Assembly: GCA_964645935.1 (NCBI GenBank)
Contig: CAZYAK010000050.1
Span: 1-11,294, forward strand
Reading direction: 5' to 3'
Length of the DNA stretch: 11,294 bases
From: CAZYAK01 sp964645935
Lineage (GTDB): Bacteria; Patescibacteriota; Gracilibacteria; Peribacterales; Peribacteraceae
Under the pieces are notes generated by a model that worked only from the letters and a program-made list of their open reading frames with translations, searched no databases and was not told the DNA's origin. The position numbers and the translations under genes were made by a program. Below are positions 1 to 7,005 of this stretch, one piece after another (position 1 is the stretch's first letter; each line of letters opens with the position of its first letter).

Positions 1-132
1 GAAGTATGCCAAAACCCAGAAGAACAATATTAACGGCGTGTAGCGGGCATATGTATGTTGTACCGCAATTCGTTTTACTAAAGGTTTACCGCGTCCCACA
101 GCCCCTGAGGCTGATTTACAAAAGACCATTCT

Positions 133-678
133 ATGTCATCATGCCCTCCTATGAAGGAACCACAGATCGATATCTTCCACCGGGAGGCGTCGCCATCCAC
201 GACTCAGCTGGAGGAAATCTGTGGTCTGTTCAAGCGCAACGTTCCGGTGTTCGACGAGGAGGGCGAGCAGGAGAGGCTCGATACGCTCGCCATGCGCAGG
301 ACTACCGACGCATATCGGGAGCTCTTGGAGACCAAAACGCTCATCGTGGTCCGCGGGACGCGAGACCAGATCGCGGGGCTGTTGGAGTGGGATCCGCGGG
401 AGCGGGGAGATGTTCTGATCGCCTACATCACGTGGCTGCTGGTCGATGAAGAGGAGCGGGGAAGAGGCTTATCTTCGCAGCTGCACAGGGAATTTGAAGG
501 CACGTGCGTACCCGGCCTCATTGAGACCACGCAAAAAACCGTCATCCAGGGACTGTCCGTGCATCTCAAAAACCCCGCCCTCAAGATCTATCGCCGCTGG
601 GGCTACTCCGAACATGGGGCGCCCAAGTGGAATAACGGACGCCTCCTGTGCCTGATCAAAGATGCTGTCGATTCATAA
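133..678 (+). CDS. GNAT family N-acetyltransferase
   Basis: Predicted cytosolic acyl-CoA-dependent N-acetyltransferase of 181 residues; the substrate cannot be told. The fold is recognised from the acetyl-CoA loop (motif A) near residues 104-114, with the glycine pattern R-G-R-G-L, and from a motif-B-like stretch at about 147-158 (N-P-A ... Y-R-R-W-G-Y), typical of the last helix and strand. The usual Q/R that opens the RxxGxG motif is a Glu (E107), so cofactor binding may be slightly atypical. The start at 133 has no Shine-Dalgarno; a -10-like TACAAA lies at 117-122, 10 nt before the ATG, which would give a leader of only a few bases. ATG 151 is an alternative start. The gene ends 2 nt before a decayed AHSA1 fragment, so its 3' side is a rearrangement junction. 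Family confident, function unknown. Confidence 0.8.
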   Translation: MSSCPPMKEPQIDIFHREASPSTTQLEEICGLFKRNVPVFDEEGEQERLDTLAMRRTTDAYRELLETKTLIVVRGTRDQIAGLLEWDPRERGDVLIAYITWLLVDEEERGRGLSSQLHREFEGTCVPGLIETTQKTVIQGLSVHLKNPALKIYRRWGYSEHGAPKWNNGRLLCLIKDAVDS

Positions 679-680
679 CC

Positions 681-762
681 GAGGCTGGCAAGACGCGTGT
701 GATCGAGATCTTCGACGCGTAAGCAACACCCGGTGAAGTTGCAGCGCGACTGCTGGCTGGCA
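681..762 (+). pseudogene. Decayed 3' fragment of an AHSA1/SRPBCC gene
   Basis: This stretch is a degraded copy of the 3' part of the intact gene downstream. Bases 681-719 match 1112-1150 at 31 of 39 positions and translate as EAGKTRVIEIFDA, against EAGKTRIVETFDA in the intact protein. A stop (TAA, 720-722) then interrupts the reading frame. After small indels the match resumes (GTGAAGTTGCAGCGCG against GTGGAGATGCAGCGCG, 14 of 16) and fades near 762. No 5' part of the copy is present: the GNAT gene stops immediately upstream. The simplest reading is an old tandem pair of AHSA1 genes, one of which lost its 5' part when the GNAT gene arrived or a deletion occurred. Confidence 0.75.
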
Positions 763-814
763 AAGACCCAACTGGGTAACCTGAAGCCTCCCCGCGCTTT
801 CCTCCCCGGAACCC

Positions 815-1237
815 ATGCCCGCCTCTGTCCGCATCACCGTCGAGACCCTCGTAAACGCCCCCGGCTCCCACATCTGGATGTGCTGGACCGAGCCCAAGCA
901 CATCCTCAAATGGAACCAGGCTTCGGCCGACTGGCACACCACCAAGGCCGAGACGGACCTGCGCGAGGGTGGGGCGTTCGTCTCCCGCATGGAAGCCAAG
1001 GACGGCAGTGCCGGGTTCGACTTTGGAGGCACGTACACGAAGGTCATCCCCGGGAAACGGTTGGAGTACTCCATGGACGACGGCCGCAACGTGGAGGTGT
1101 TGTTTACGGAAGAGGCCGGCAAGACGCGCATCGTCGAGACGTTCGACGCCGAGAGCGAGAACCCCGTGGAGATGCAGCGCGGTGGCTGGCAGGCCATCCT
1201 GGACAGCTTCAGGGCATACGCGGAGGGGCAGAGGTAG
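815..1237 (+). CDS. AHSA1/SRPBCC-domain protein
   Basis: 140-residue single-domain protein of the SRPBCC (START-like) superfamily, AHSA1-like branch. Features seen: an N-terminal strand (VRITVETLVNAP), the conserved segment around W21-W33 (I-W-M-C-W-T-E-P ... L-K-W-N) that follows it, a central G-G-x-F/Y pattern, and a C-terminal long helix beginning at G-G-W-Q-A-I-L-D (123-130). Length is normal for the family. These proteins form a helix-grip hydrophobic pocket, and many bacterial members have no assigned ligand, so no function is given. The ATG at 815 has no ribosome-binding site; a weak TAACCT (777-782) upstream lies inside the non-coding tail of the decayed paralog. The tandem relic shows that the family was once duplicated here. 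Confidence 0.85.
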   Translation: MPASVRITVETLVNAPGSHIWMCWTEPKHILKWNQASADWHTTKAETDLREGGAFVSRMEAKDGSAGFDFGGTYTKVIPGKRLEYSMDDGRNVEVLFTEEAGKTRIVETFDAESENPVEMQRGGWQAILDSFRAYAEGQR

Positions 1238-1252
1238 AGTGTGGTGGAGGGT

Positions 1253-1282
1253 TTGCGCGCACGCCCGCGCCCGCGCTACCCT
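1253..1282 (+). promoter_or_regulatory. Possible promoter of the ferredoxin gene
   Basis: TTGCGC (1253-1258), an 18-nt spacer and TACCCT (1277-1282). The -10 keeps the TA...T frame but is weak. If used, it gives a leader of about 90 nt before ATG 1381. Confidence 0.3.
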
Positions 1283-1380
1283 AACGGCACATCGGCGCGT
1301 CGTCCTGTTCCGCATTCGATACCCGGAACGCAGGGAACCCTTCCCAGGACCAACGCCCACGCGGCTCCCCTGCCTCGCCC

Positions 1381-1791
1381 ATGCCGGACACGCCCGTAGC
1401 ACACCCCGCTTCCGAAGACGTCCCCGTCGTGGAGTTCTGCGGCAGCGCGTGCTGGCAGCGCGCCGTGGAACGGGACGGCGCCCCGCCCAAGGGTCGCGAC
1501 GTGGTGGAAGAAATCGCAAGTCGCCTCCAACTCACTCTTGTGGAGGCACTCAACGCGCCACTGCTGAGAGTGGCAGACGGCTGCGATGCTGCGCTTCGCA
1601 AGATGCGAGGTTGCATCGGCGCGTGCGGGAACGGTCCGGCCGCACGTGTGCTAAAACCCGGTAGCGCGGAGTACGAGTACTTCACCGCGTCGTCTCCTGA
1701 AGCCATCGCGAAGGCGGTGCGACGAGCGCGCGAGACTGGTGGCGATCCCGAGCGTGCTATGATTTGGGAACCTTCCCCCGACCCCCTGTGA
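1381..1791 (+). CDS. Thioredoxin-like [2Fe-2S] ferredoxin domain protein
   Basis: 136-residue protein with the cysteine pattern of thioredoxin-like [2Fe-2S] ferredoxins, the fold shared with NuoE. There is a first pair C20-x3-C24 and a second pair C78-x3-C82 in the signature C-I-G-A-C-G-N-G-P; a further Cys, C68, is not part of the usual ligand set. The end of the domain (Y-E-Y-F-T-A-S-S-P-E-A-I-A-K-A-V) matches the usual strand-helix closure. It is likely a soluble electron carrier or cluster-binding protein; no partner is encoded nearby. The first ATG after an in-frame stop (1282-1284) is 1381, which fixes the start, and there is no Shine-Dalgarno. It lies 26 nt upstream of the DUF1761 ATG, but that gene has its own extended -10 inside this coding sequence. 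Confidence 0.75.
   Translation: MPDTPVAHPASEDVPVVEFCGSACWQRAVERDGAPPKGRDVVEEIASRLQLTLVEALNAPLLRVADGCDAALRKMRGCIGACGNGPAARVLKPGSAEYEYFTASSPEAIAKAVRRARETGGDPERAMIWEPSPDPL
1755..1763 (+). promoter_or_regulatory. Extended -10 promoter (TGCTATGAT) for the DUF1761 gene
   Basis: TGCTATGAT is a near-consensus extended -10 (TGnTATAAT) within the 3' end of the ferredoxin gene. No convincing -35 is visible, as expected for an extended -10. Predicted transcription start is about 1770, giving a leader of about 48 nt before ATG 1818. Confidence 0.5.
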
Positions 1792-1817
1792 CCCATCTCC
1801 AAGCCCTCGGTGCATTC

Positions 1818-2225
1818 ATGGCCGGAAATCCCCTCGCCATCCTCCTCTGCGTGGTCGCCTACATGGCACTCGGCATGGTGTGGTACGGCATGCTCTTCAT
1901 GAAGCCGTGGGCCGCCATGACCGGCATGGACAAGCAGGATCCCGTCGCCATGAAAAAGGCCATGGCTCCCACCATGCTCGTCAGTGTCGCCACGGGCTTC
2001 GTGCTCGCGGTGGTCCTCGGCCGCGGCCTGCAGCTGGTGGCCGTCACGAGCTGGCTCGATCCCCTGCTCATCGCCACGGTGCTGTGGTTCCCCTTCACGT
2101 GCATGACGATGGCGCAGACCTACGCGTACACGTTCAAGCCCTTCAAGCTCCTCGCCATCGATGCGGGCTACTTGCTCGTCTCGATGTGGGTAATGGCACT
2201 GATCCTGTACGGCATGGCGGCCTAA
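1818..2225 (+). CDS. DUF1761 family membrane protein
   Basis: 135-residue integral membrane protein resembling the DUF1761 family. It has about four hydrophobic segments, near residues 4-27, 49-70, 76-96 and 109-132, and the family's early W-Y-G-M-L-F-x-K-x-W motif (22-31). A charged loop, M-D-K-Q-D-P-V-A-M-K-K, separates helices 1 and 2. The family's function is unknown. An in-frame TTG at 1764 would extend the protein by 18 residues, but the predicted transcription start lies downstream of that codon, so ATG 1818 is preferred. The gene converges on the ABC-F gene; the 22-bp gap holds a hairpin that probably terminates both. Confidence 0.75.
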   Translation: MAGNPLAILLCVVAYMALGMVWYGMLFMKPWAAMTGMDKQDPVAMKKAMAPTMLVSVATGFVLAVVLGRGLQLVAVTSWLDPLLIATVLWFPFTCMTMAQTYAYTFKPFKLLAIDAGYLLVSMWVMALILYGMAA

Positions 2226-2226
2226 A

Positions 2227-2247
2227 GGACGGGACACGATCCCGTCC
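2227..2247. terminator. Shared bidirectional terminator hairpin
   Basis: A perfect 8-bp stem, GGACGGGA / TCCCGTCC, with a 5-nt loop (CACGA) fills the gap between the stop codons of the convergent DUF1761 and ABC-F genes. On the minus strand it is followed by CTTTAG, a weak U-rich tail; on the plus strand by TCAC. Confidence 0.6.
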
Positions 2248-3702
2248 TCACAGCGCTCCCAGGTCCAGCTCCTCCGTGATCTCCACCTGGTTTACGAAGT
2301 CCTGATCGTGGGAGACGAGGATCATGCCGCCTTCGTAGCGGCTGAGCGCCTCGGCGATGACGGGAATGTGGCGGAAGTTGATGTGGTTCGTGGGCTCATC
2401 GAGGATGAGGAGGGTCGGCTTCTGTAGGACGAACCGCGCGAAGCAGAGCAAGCCCTTCTGCCCCTCCGACAGTGCACCCACAGGAACCGACAGCTTGTCG
2501 CCGGGAAGGAGGAAGCGCGCCGCCGTAGAGAAGACCTCCTGACGATTTTCGAGTTCCTGTTCCGCGGCAAGCAGCTCGTAGCCCGTCTTGTCGAACGGCA
2601 GGCCCGAGAAATCCTGGCGGTAGTAGCCTACCCTGAGGCCGTCCCCCAACACCGCGCCCTTATCCTTGCCGCCGGCGAGACTCTCCAGGAGCGTGGTCTT
2701 GCCGACCCCGTTGGGGCCGGTGATGCGCAGGCGCATCCCTTTGCGGACGATGATCTCCACTTTCTTGCGCTTGGGCTCGTGGTCGCGCATCACGATGAGC
2801 GATGACAACGTGACGAGTGGCAGCTTGTACTCGGTAATGCCGATGTCGAAAGGCGTGATGGCCTTGTCCTCGCGGCGCACGTCCACCTTGTTCTCCTCCG
2901 CCTCCTCCACCGCGCCGCGCATTTTTGAAGCGAGCTTGCGCATCTTTCCGCCCTTGTGGGAGAAGAAGTTGATCTTATCCTTCTGGTCCTGGATCTTGCG
3001 CTCCATCTGCGCGTTCTGGCGCTGCTCCTTCTCGATCTGCGCCTGGATGCGCTCCAGCACATCGTAGTAGTCGCCCTCGTAGAAATCGGTCTTGTGGAGG
3101 TGCGCGTCCAGGTAGATGACGCCGTGCGTGAAGCAGTTGAGGAAGCCTGCGTCGTGGGAGATGACCACCGCGGTCTTCTCATACTCCATCAGGAACGCCG
3201 TGAGGTGACCGATGCCCGTGTCGTCGAGGTTGTTGGTGGGCTCGTCGAGCAGCAGGATGTCCGGCTCCTGGATGAGCGCAAAGGCCAAGAGCAATCGCGC
3301 CTTCTGGCCGCCGGAGAACGCGCGGATCTTCTTGTCGCGGGGCGCGTGCAGGTTGACGGCGTCCAGCACCTTGGCGACGTGGCGCTCCAGATCGTACTTC
3401 TTCTCCGCAAACGCCCCAGCAAAGAACTCCGCGACGGTCTTGTCCATGTCGGCCGGCGGCATTACCTGCCGTGCGATACCGATGGTCGTGCCCTTCTTTA
3501 CATGGATCTCCCCCTCCACCGGCGCGAGTTCGCCCGTGAGCAGCTTGAAGATGGTGCTCTTGCCGGCGCCGTTTTGGCCCATGATCGTGAGCTTGGCGTT
3601 CTCGCGAATGGAGAGATCGACGTGCTCGAGGATGGGCTTGCGGTGGTCGTAGTGGAACACGAGGTCCGAGAATCGGACGATGACGTCGCCGTGCTGCTCC
3701 AT
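2248..3702 (-). CDS. ABC-F family ATP-binding protein
   Basis: 484-residue protein with two ATP-binding cassettes and no membrane segments, the ABC-F layout of soluble ATPases that act on ribosomes (translation factors and antibiotic-resistance proteins). Domain 1: Walker A G42-T50, signature S130-G-G-Q-K134, Walker B L151-L-D-E154 with D-loop N158-L-D160, H-switch H183. A charged, probably coiled-coil linker follows (about 212-275). Domain 2: Walker A G329-T337, signature S412-E-G-Q415, Walker B D435-E436, H-switch H465. In domain 2 the second signature residue is Glu and the usual N-H-L-D reads N-H-I-N (N442 for Asp). The length is at the short end for the family. It is transcribed alone from a promoter divergent from mgtE. 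The subclass (Etta-like or resistance type) cannot be decided from sequence alone. Confidence 0.9.
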   Translation of the reverse strand: MEQHGDVIVRFSDLVFHYDHRKPILEHVDLSIRENAKLTIMGQNGAGKSTIFKLLTGELAPVEGEIHVKKGTTIGIARQVMPPADMDKTVAEFFAGAFAEKKYDLERHVAKVLDAVNLHAPRDKKIRAFSGGQKARLLLAFALIQEPDILLLDEPTNNLDDTGIGHLTAFLMEYEKTAVVISHDAGFLNCFTHGVIYLDAHLHKTDFYEGDYYDVLERIQAQIEKEQRQNAQMERKIQDQKDKINFFSHKGGKMRKLASKMRGAVEEAEENKVDVRREDKAITPFDIGITEYKLPLVTLSSLIVMRDHEPKRKKVEIIVRKGMRLRITGPNGVGKTTLLESLAGGKDKGAVLGDGLRVGYYRQDFSGLPFDKTGYELLAAEQELENRQEVFSTAARFLLPGDKLSVPVGALSEGQKGLLCFARFVLQKPTLLILDEPTNHINFRHIPVIAEALSRYEGGMILVSHDQDFVNQVEITEELDLGAL

Positions 3703-3734
3703 GGAAAACGGGGGGGAATCCCTGACGAGGGCGG

Positions 3735-3763
3735 ATGATACGGGGTCCTCACACGTCCGTCAC
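3735..3763 (-). promoter_or_regulatory. Promoter of the ABC-F gene
   Basis: Read on the minus strand: GTGACG (3763-3758), a 17-nt spacer, TATCAT (3740-3735). Predicted start is near 3728, with a leader of about 26 nt that includes a run of seven C. There is no Shine-Dalgarno before ATG 3702. Confidence 0.45.
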
Positions 3764-3864
3764 GCCTTGTACAAAAAATTTGAACAATTCCTTCCGCTGG
3801 CAAGAGCGATCCATCATGCACACATCCCTAGTCGCCGCCTCTCCTCTGCAGCACGCGGAACGCC

Positions 3865-3894
3865 TTGGACGCCCGACGCGCGCAGGCCTACGAT
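3865..3894 (+). promoter_or_regulatory. Leaderless promoter of mgtE
   Basis: TTGGAC (3865-3870), an 18-nt spacer, TACGAT (3889-3894), then exactly 6 nt to the ATG at 3901. Transcription starting 7 nt after the -10 would begin on the A of the start codon, so the mRNA should have no leader. This leaves no room for a Mg2+ riboswitch. Confidence 0.65.
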
Positions 3895-3900
3895 GCGCGC

Positions 3901-4935
3901 ATGTCCGTGGATCAGAAGCTGAAGACACTCTCGGAGGCCGGCTACCCCGAACTCCTCATCCAGCAACAGTGGCCGCCAGAGACGGCGGGCCACCGTATGA
4001 CCGCCAAGGTGCCCATTGTGCACCCGGACCAGACCATCGGCGACGCGCAGACGCTCGTGTTCCACTACATCAAGGTCTTCCGCTCGGTGGATTACATCTA
4101 TGTCGTGGATCGCCACGGCAAGCTCTACGGCGTGCTCACGATCAAGGAGCTCTACGGCAATCCCAAGGACGTGCACGTGGGCAACATCTGCAAGCGCGAG
4201 AACCTCGCAACCGTCCACCCGGACACGCATCAGGAGCGCGTGGTGTACGTGGCACTCAAGCACAACATCAAGGCGGTGCCCGTGACGGACGAATCCAAGA
4301 CGTTCCTGGGCGCCGTGCTCAACGACACCATTCTGTCCATTCTGTACAAGGAGGCACACGAAGACCTGCTACGCCTCGCAGGCGTGCACCCGCATGCCGC
4401 ACACCTGAGCACGGAGGACACGCCGGTGCTCGTCTCGCTGCGGCACCGCATCCCGTGGCTCTTTCTGGGGATGCTCGGCGGGCTGTTCTCGGCGAGCGTC
4501 ATCGGACTCTTCGAGACCACGCTGGAGGAGAACCTCATCCTCGCGTCGTTCATCCCGCTCATCGTGTACATGAGCAGCGCGGTGGGCATGCAGATGCAGG
4601 CCTGCGTCATCCGCGACCTGGCCATGAACCGGGCGTTCTCCTTCCGGAAGTACCTCGTGCGGCAGATGGCCGTGACCTTCGGGATCGCGGTGTTCTTCAG
4701 CTTCGCCCTCAGCGGGATCCTCGGCATGCTGCACGGTAATGCAACGCTCGGTGTGGTAATCGGGGCGTCCATGTTCTTCGCAATCTTCTCCTCCGTGGGG
4801 ACCGGCCTCGTCATCCCCTACGTCTTCAGCCGGGTCCGGCTCGACCCGGCGGACGTGAGCGGACCCGTGGCGACCATCATCCAGGACCTGCTCAGCGTCA
4901 CCATCTACCTGGGCACCGCGGCCGTGTTCCTCTAA
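3901..4935 (+). CDS. mgtE: MgtE-like magnesium transporter with tandem CBS domains
   Basis: 344-residue membrane transporter for Mg2+ or a related divalent cation. It has two CBS domains at about 33-88 and 93-150, which in MgtE sense cytosolic Mg2+ and gate the pore, then a five-helix MgtE membrane domain (about 182-344). The late motif D315-P-A ... I-I-Q-D329 matches the conserved pore acidic region. It is about 100 residues shorter than typical MgtE: the alpha-helical N domain is missing, leaving a 30-residue N-terminal segment. The usual glycine-rich G-G-N-x-G-x-Q motif reads S-S-A-V-G-M-Q (225-231). The start at 3901 is chosen over an in-frame ATG at 3865 because the promoter lies between them and points at 3901. 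Its stop is separated from that of the convergent dipZ gene by one base. Confidence 0.85.
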   Translation: MSVDQKLKTLSEAGYPELLIQQQWPPETAGHRMTAKVPIVHPDQTIGDAQTLVFHYIKVFRSVDYIYVVDRHGKLYGVLTIKELYGNPKDVHVGNICKRENLATVHPDTHQERVVYVALKHNIKAVPVTDESKTFLGAVLNDTILSILYKEAHEDLLRLAGVHPHAAHLSTEDTPVLVSLRHRIPWLFLGMLGGLFSASVIGLFETTLEENLILASFIPLIVYMSSAVGMQMQACVIRDLAMNRAFSFRKYLVRQMAVTFGIAVFFSFALSGILGMLHGNATLGVVIGASMFFAIFSSVGTGLVIPYVFSRVRLDPADVSGPVATIIQDLLSVTIYLGTAAVFL

Positions 4936-4936
4936 C

Positions 4937-6913
4937 TCAGGACCCGAACGTGAACGCGAAGCCCTCGGCGCCCTCGCCCGTCAGGGTCAAGACAAGCTCG
5001 TGCTCGCCGTAGTCGCCCTTGAACAGCTCGTAGAGGTCGTTGGCCGGGATGGAGAAGGCCTTGGCGGGACCGCCGTCCACGCGCACGGATCCCTGCACGG
5101 GCGTGCCGGACTCAGTGCCGAGCACGAGGTTGGCCTCGCCGCCCTGGAAGCGCAGGCGGATCTCGCCGGACTTCCCGCGCAGGACCTGACGCTCTCCCTC
5201 CGCCAGCTGCCAGTCTCCCACCAGCGCGTAGCGGTGGAGCGGGAGCGCGGCCGTGGGCGCCGCGTACGTGACGACCGCGGAGGACGGGCCGCCCGTGGCG
5301 TTGAAGAGCGTGTTCCAGCTGCGGGCGCCCAGGTAGATCTCGGGGGTCTGCTGGCGGCGGGCGGCGGGCTTGTCGGGCGCGAGCACGGCGCCGGACGCGG
5401 ATGCGCCCGCCTCGGCTAGGAGCGCGCGGATGGCGGCGTCGGTCTCCTCGTAATCCCCTTCCCCGAAGTGCGCATAGCGGATGCGGCCCTCGGCATCGAT
5501 GAGGTACTTGGCCGGCCAGTACTGGTTCTTGAACGCCTTCCACGTCTCGAAGTCGTTATCCATCGCCACCGGATACGTGAGCGCGTGCTTGGCGATGGCC
5601 TTCTGCACGTTCTCAGGCACGGCCTCGAAGGCGAACTCCGGCGCGTGCACGCCGATCAGGACGAAGGGCGAATCCTTATAGGCCTCCCAGTACCCCTTGA
5701 GGTACGGGAGCGTGCGGATGCAGTTGATGCAACTGTAGGTCCAGAAGTCCACGAGCACCACCTTGCCCTTGAGCCCGTCCATCGTGAGCGGCTGGCCGTT
5801 GAACCAGGGTCCGAGCCCCACGAGCTCCGGCGCGGTGCCGAGGACCGGGAGCGTGCCGTCGGCAGCGGGGACGGGAGCGTCCTCGCCCTCACCGAGCCGG
5901 TCGCCGAAGAGCGCCTCCTCGATGCGCGTGCCGAGCGTGCCGTAGCCGGTGTTCTCCACGAAGAACGTCTGCAGGTCCGCGAAGAAGCCGGTCTGGAAAG
6001 CGATGGCGGAGGCGACGAGCAGCACGCCCGCTACCTGCTTGATGCGGCCGGCGTACCGCGCCATCGCGCGGACGGAGTGCACGGCCCACTGGCCGCCGTA
6101 GCCGACGAGCAGGAGCGGCACGGCCGTGCCGAGCGCGTAGCAGAGCAGCAGGAAGAACGCCTCCAAGCCCGGCTTCTCGCGCACGAGCGTGAGCGCGAAG
6201 CCCAGCGCCGGCCCGGCGCACGGCACCCATACGAGCCCGAGCGTGAGCCCGACGACGAAGGCAGTGATGGGCGCGTCCTTGCCAAGATGCGACCGCGTCT
6301 CCTGCTGGATGTCGGATCCCAGCTGCTGGAGCCGCGCGGCGACGAGGCCTCCCAGCTCCATGGCGACCATGCCGGTGACGGCGGAGACCAGGATCGCGAG
6401 CCATCCCTTCTCGGCGAAGAAGACCGAGGAAGCCGCCCCGATCACCAGCAGCAGGACGCGCTGGCTGTTGACCCTCCAAAGCGCGAGCAGGGCGAGGACG
6501 AAGAGCACCCCGAGCAGCACGGGCACGGGTAAGCCGGAGCTCAAGAACCACGAGCGCACGCCCAGCAGCCAGAGCAACAAGTCCTGGCTTGCGATGAACC
6601 AGGCGACGAGGCCCGCGGCCAGGACGCGCAGGGTAGGAGTGTGCCCCAGGAAGCCGGCGCCGAAGAGGAGAAGGACCGCGTACGTGGCCAGGCGCGAATA
6701 GTCGGCAACCTGGTAGAACTGCGCGAGCACCACCTGCAGCAGGAACGTGAATCCCACGAAGCTCACCACCATGCCCATCACGGTGAGGAGTGGACGCCAC
6801 TTACTGCGGCCCGCGATGCTCACGCCCACCACGACGGGCACGAGCGGGAGGATGCACGGCAGCAGGATGGTGAGGAGCCCAGCGGCGAAGAGGACGGCGG
6901 CAGTGGAGAACAT
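4937..6913 (-). CDS. dipZ: DipZ-type protein: CcdA domain, thioredoxin domain, C-terminal beta domain
   Basis: 658-residue membrane protein predicted to pass reducing equivalents from the cytoplasm to an external thioredoxin domain. The N-terminal CcdA-like part (to about 310) has about eight to nine hydrophobic segments; its electron-relay cysteines are C20 in L-P-C-I-L-P and C232 in W-V-P-C-A-G-P. The thioredoxin domain (about 355-500) has the active site C395-I-N-C398 in the hallmark F-W-T-Y-S-C-I-N-C and a cis-proline candidate P467 (Y-W-P-A). A C-terminal beta-rich domain (about 525-658) resembles the carbohydrate-module-like end of mycobacterial DipZ. ATG 6913 is chosen because a TACACT lies 6 nt upstream; GTG 6919 would add two residues. 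It lies 92 bp downstream of the thioredoxin-like lipoprotein gene on the same strand. Confidence 0.88.
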   Translation of the reverse strand: MFSTAAVLFAAGLLTILLPCILPLVPVVVGVSIAGRSKWRPLLTVMGMVVSFVGFTFLLQVVLAQFYQVADYSRLATYAVLLLFGAGFLGHTPTLRVLAAGLVAWFIASQDLLLWLLGVRSWFLSSGLPVPVLLGVLFVLALLALWRVNSQRVLLLVIGAASSVFFAEKGWLAILVSAVTGMVAMELGGLVAARLQQLGSDIQQETRSHLGKDAPITAFVVGLTLGLVWVPCAGPALGFALTLVREKPGLEAFFLLLCYALGTAVPLLLVGYGGQWAVHSVRAMARYAGRIKQVAGVLLVASAIAFQTGFFADLQTFFVENTGYGTLGTRIEEALFGDRLGEGEDAPVPAADGTLPVLGTAPELVGLGPWFNGQPLTMDGLKGKVVLVDFWTYSCINCIRTLPYLKGYWEAYKDSPFVLIGVHAPEFAFEAVPENVQKAIAKHALTYPVAMDNDFETWKAFKNQYWPAKYLIDAEGRIRYAHFGEGDYEETDAAIRALLAEAGASASGAVLAPDKPAARRQQTPEIYLGARSWNTLFNATGGPSSAVVTYAAPTAALPLHRYALVGDWQLAEGERQVLRGKSGEIRLRFQGGEANLVLGTESGTPVQGSVRVDGGPAKAFSIPANDLYELFKGDYGEHELVLTLTGEGAEGFAFTFGS

Positions 6914-6919
6914 GTGCAC

Positions 6920-6925
6920 AGTGTA
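6920..6925 (-). promoter_or_regulatory. Leaderless -10 (TACACT) of dipZ
   Basis: On the minus strand TG precedes TACACT directly, then 6 nt (GTGCAC), then ATG 6913. The geometry is identical to the mgtE promoter. No clear -35 is seen. It implies that dipZ can be transcribed separately from the upstream lipoprotein gene. Confidence 0.5.
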
Positions 6926-6964
6926 CAGGCGGCGCCCGTCCGGTCGCGACCAGCGGCTACATAC

Positions 6965-6981
6965 GCCGCGATCTTCGCGGC
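6965..6981. terminator. GC hairpin downstream of the lipoprotein gene
   Basis: Perfect 7-bp stem GCCGCGA / TCGCGGC with a 3-nt loop, 24 bp past the lipoprotein stop codon and before the dipZ promoter. It has no U-tract, so it may be a weak terminator, an mRNA-stabilising stem or a chance GC palindrome. Confidence 0.3.
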
Positions 6982-7005
6982 CCAGGAGAAATCCAGCAGG
7001 AACGC

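Noticed and set aside
6..132. Open frame from ATG 6 through the left edge
   Set aside because: It continues out of frame into the GNAT gene as a shadow; the AT-rich stretch before 133 shows no recognisable protein.
1764..1817. TTG start extending the DUF1761 protein
   Set aside because: The extended -10 ends at 1763, so the predicted transcript starts after the TTG; the extra residues are proline-rich and not family-like.
3703..3900. Mg2+ riboswitch upstream of mgtE
   Set aside because: The best promoter puts the transcript start at the ATG, leaving no leader, and no M-box-like structure was seen.
3865..3900. Upstream ATG extending MgtE by 12 residues
   Set aside because: That codon overlaps the -35, and the -10 lies downstream of it, so the ATG would not be transcribed from this promoter.
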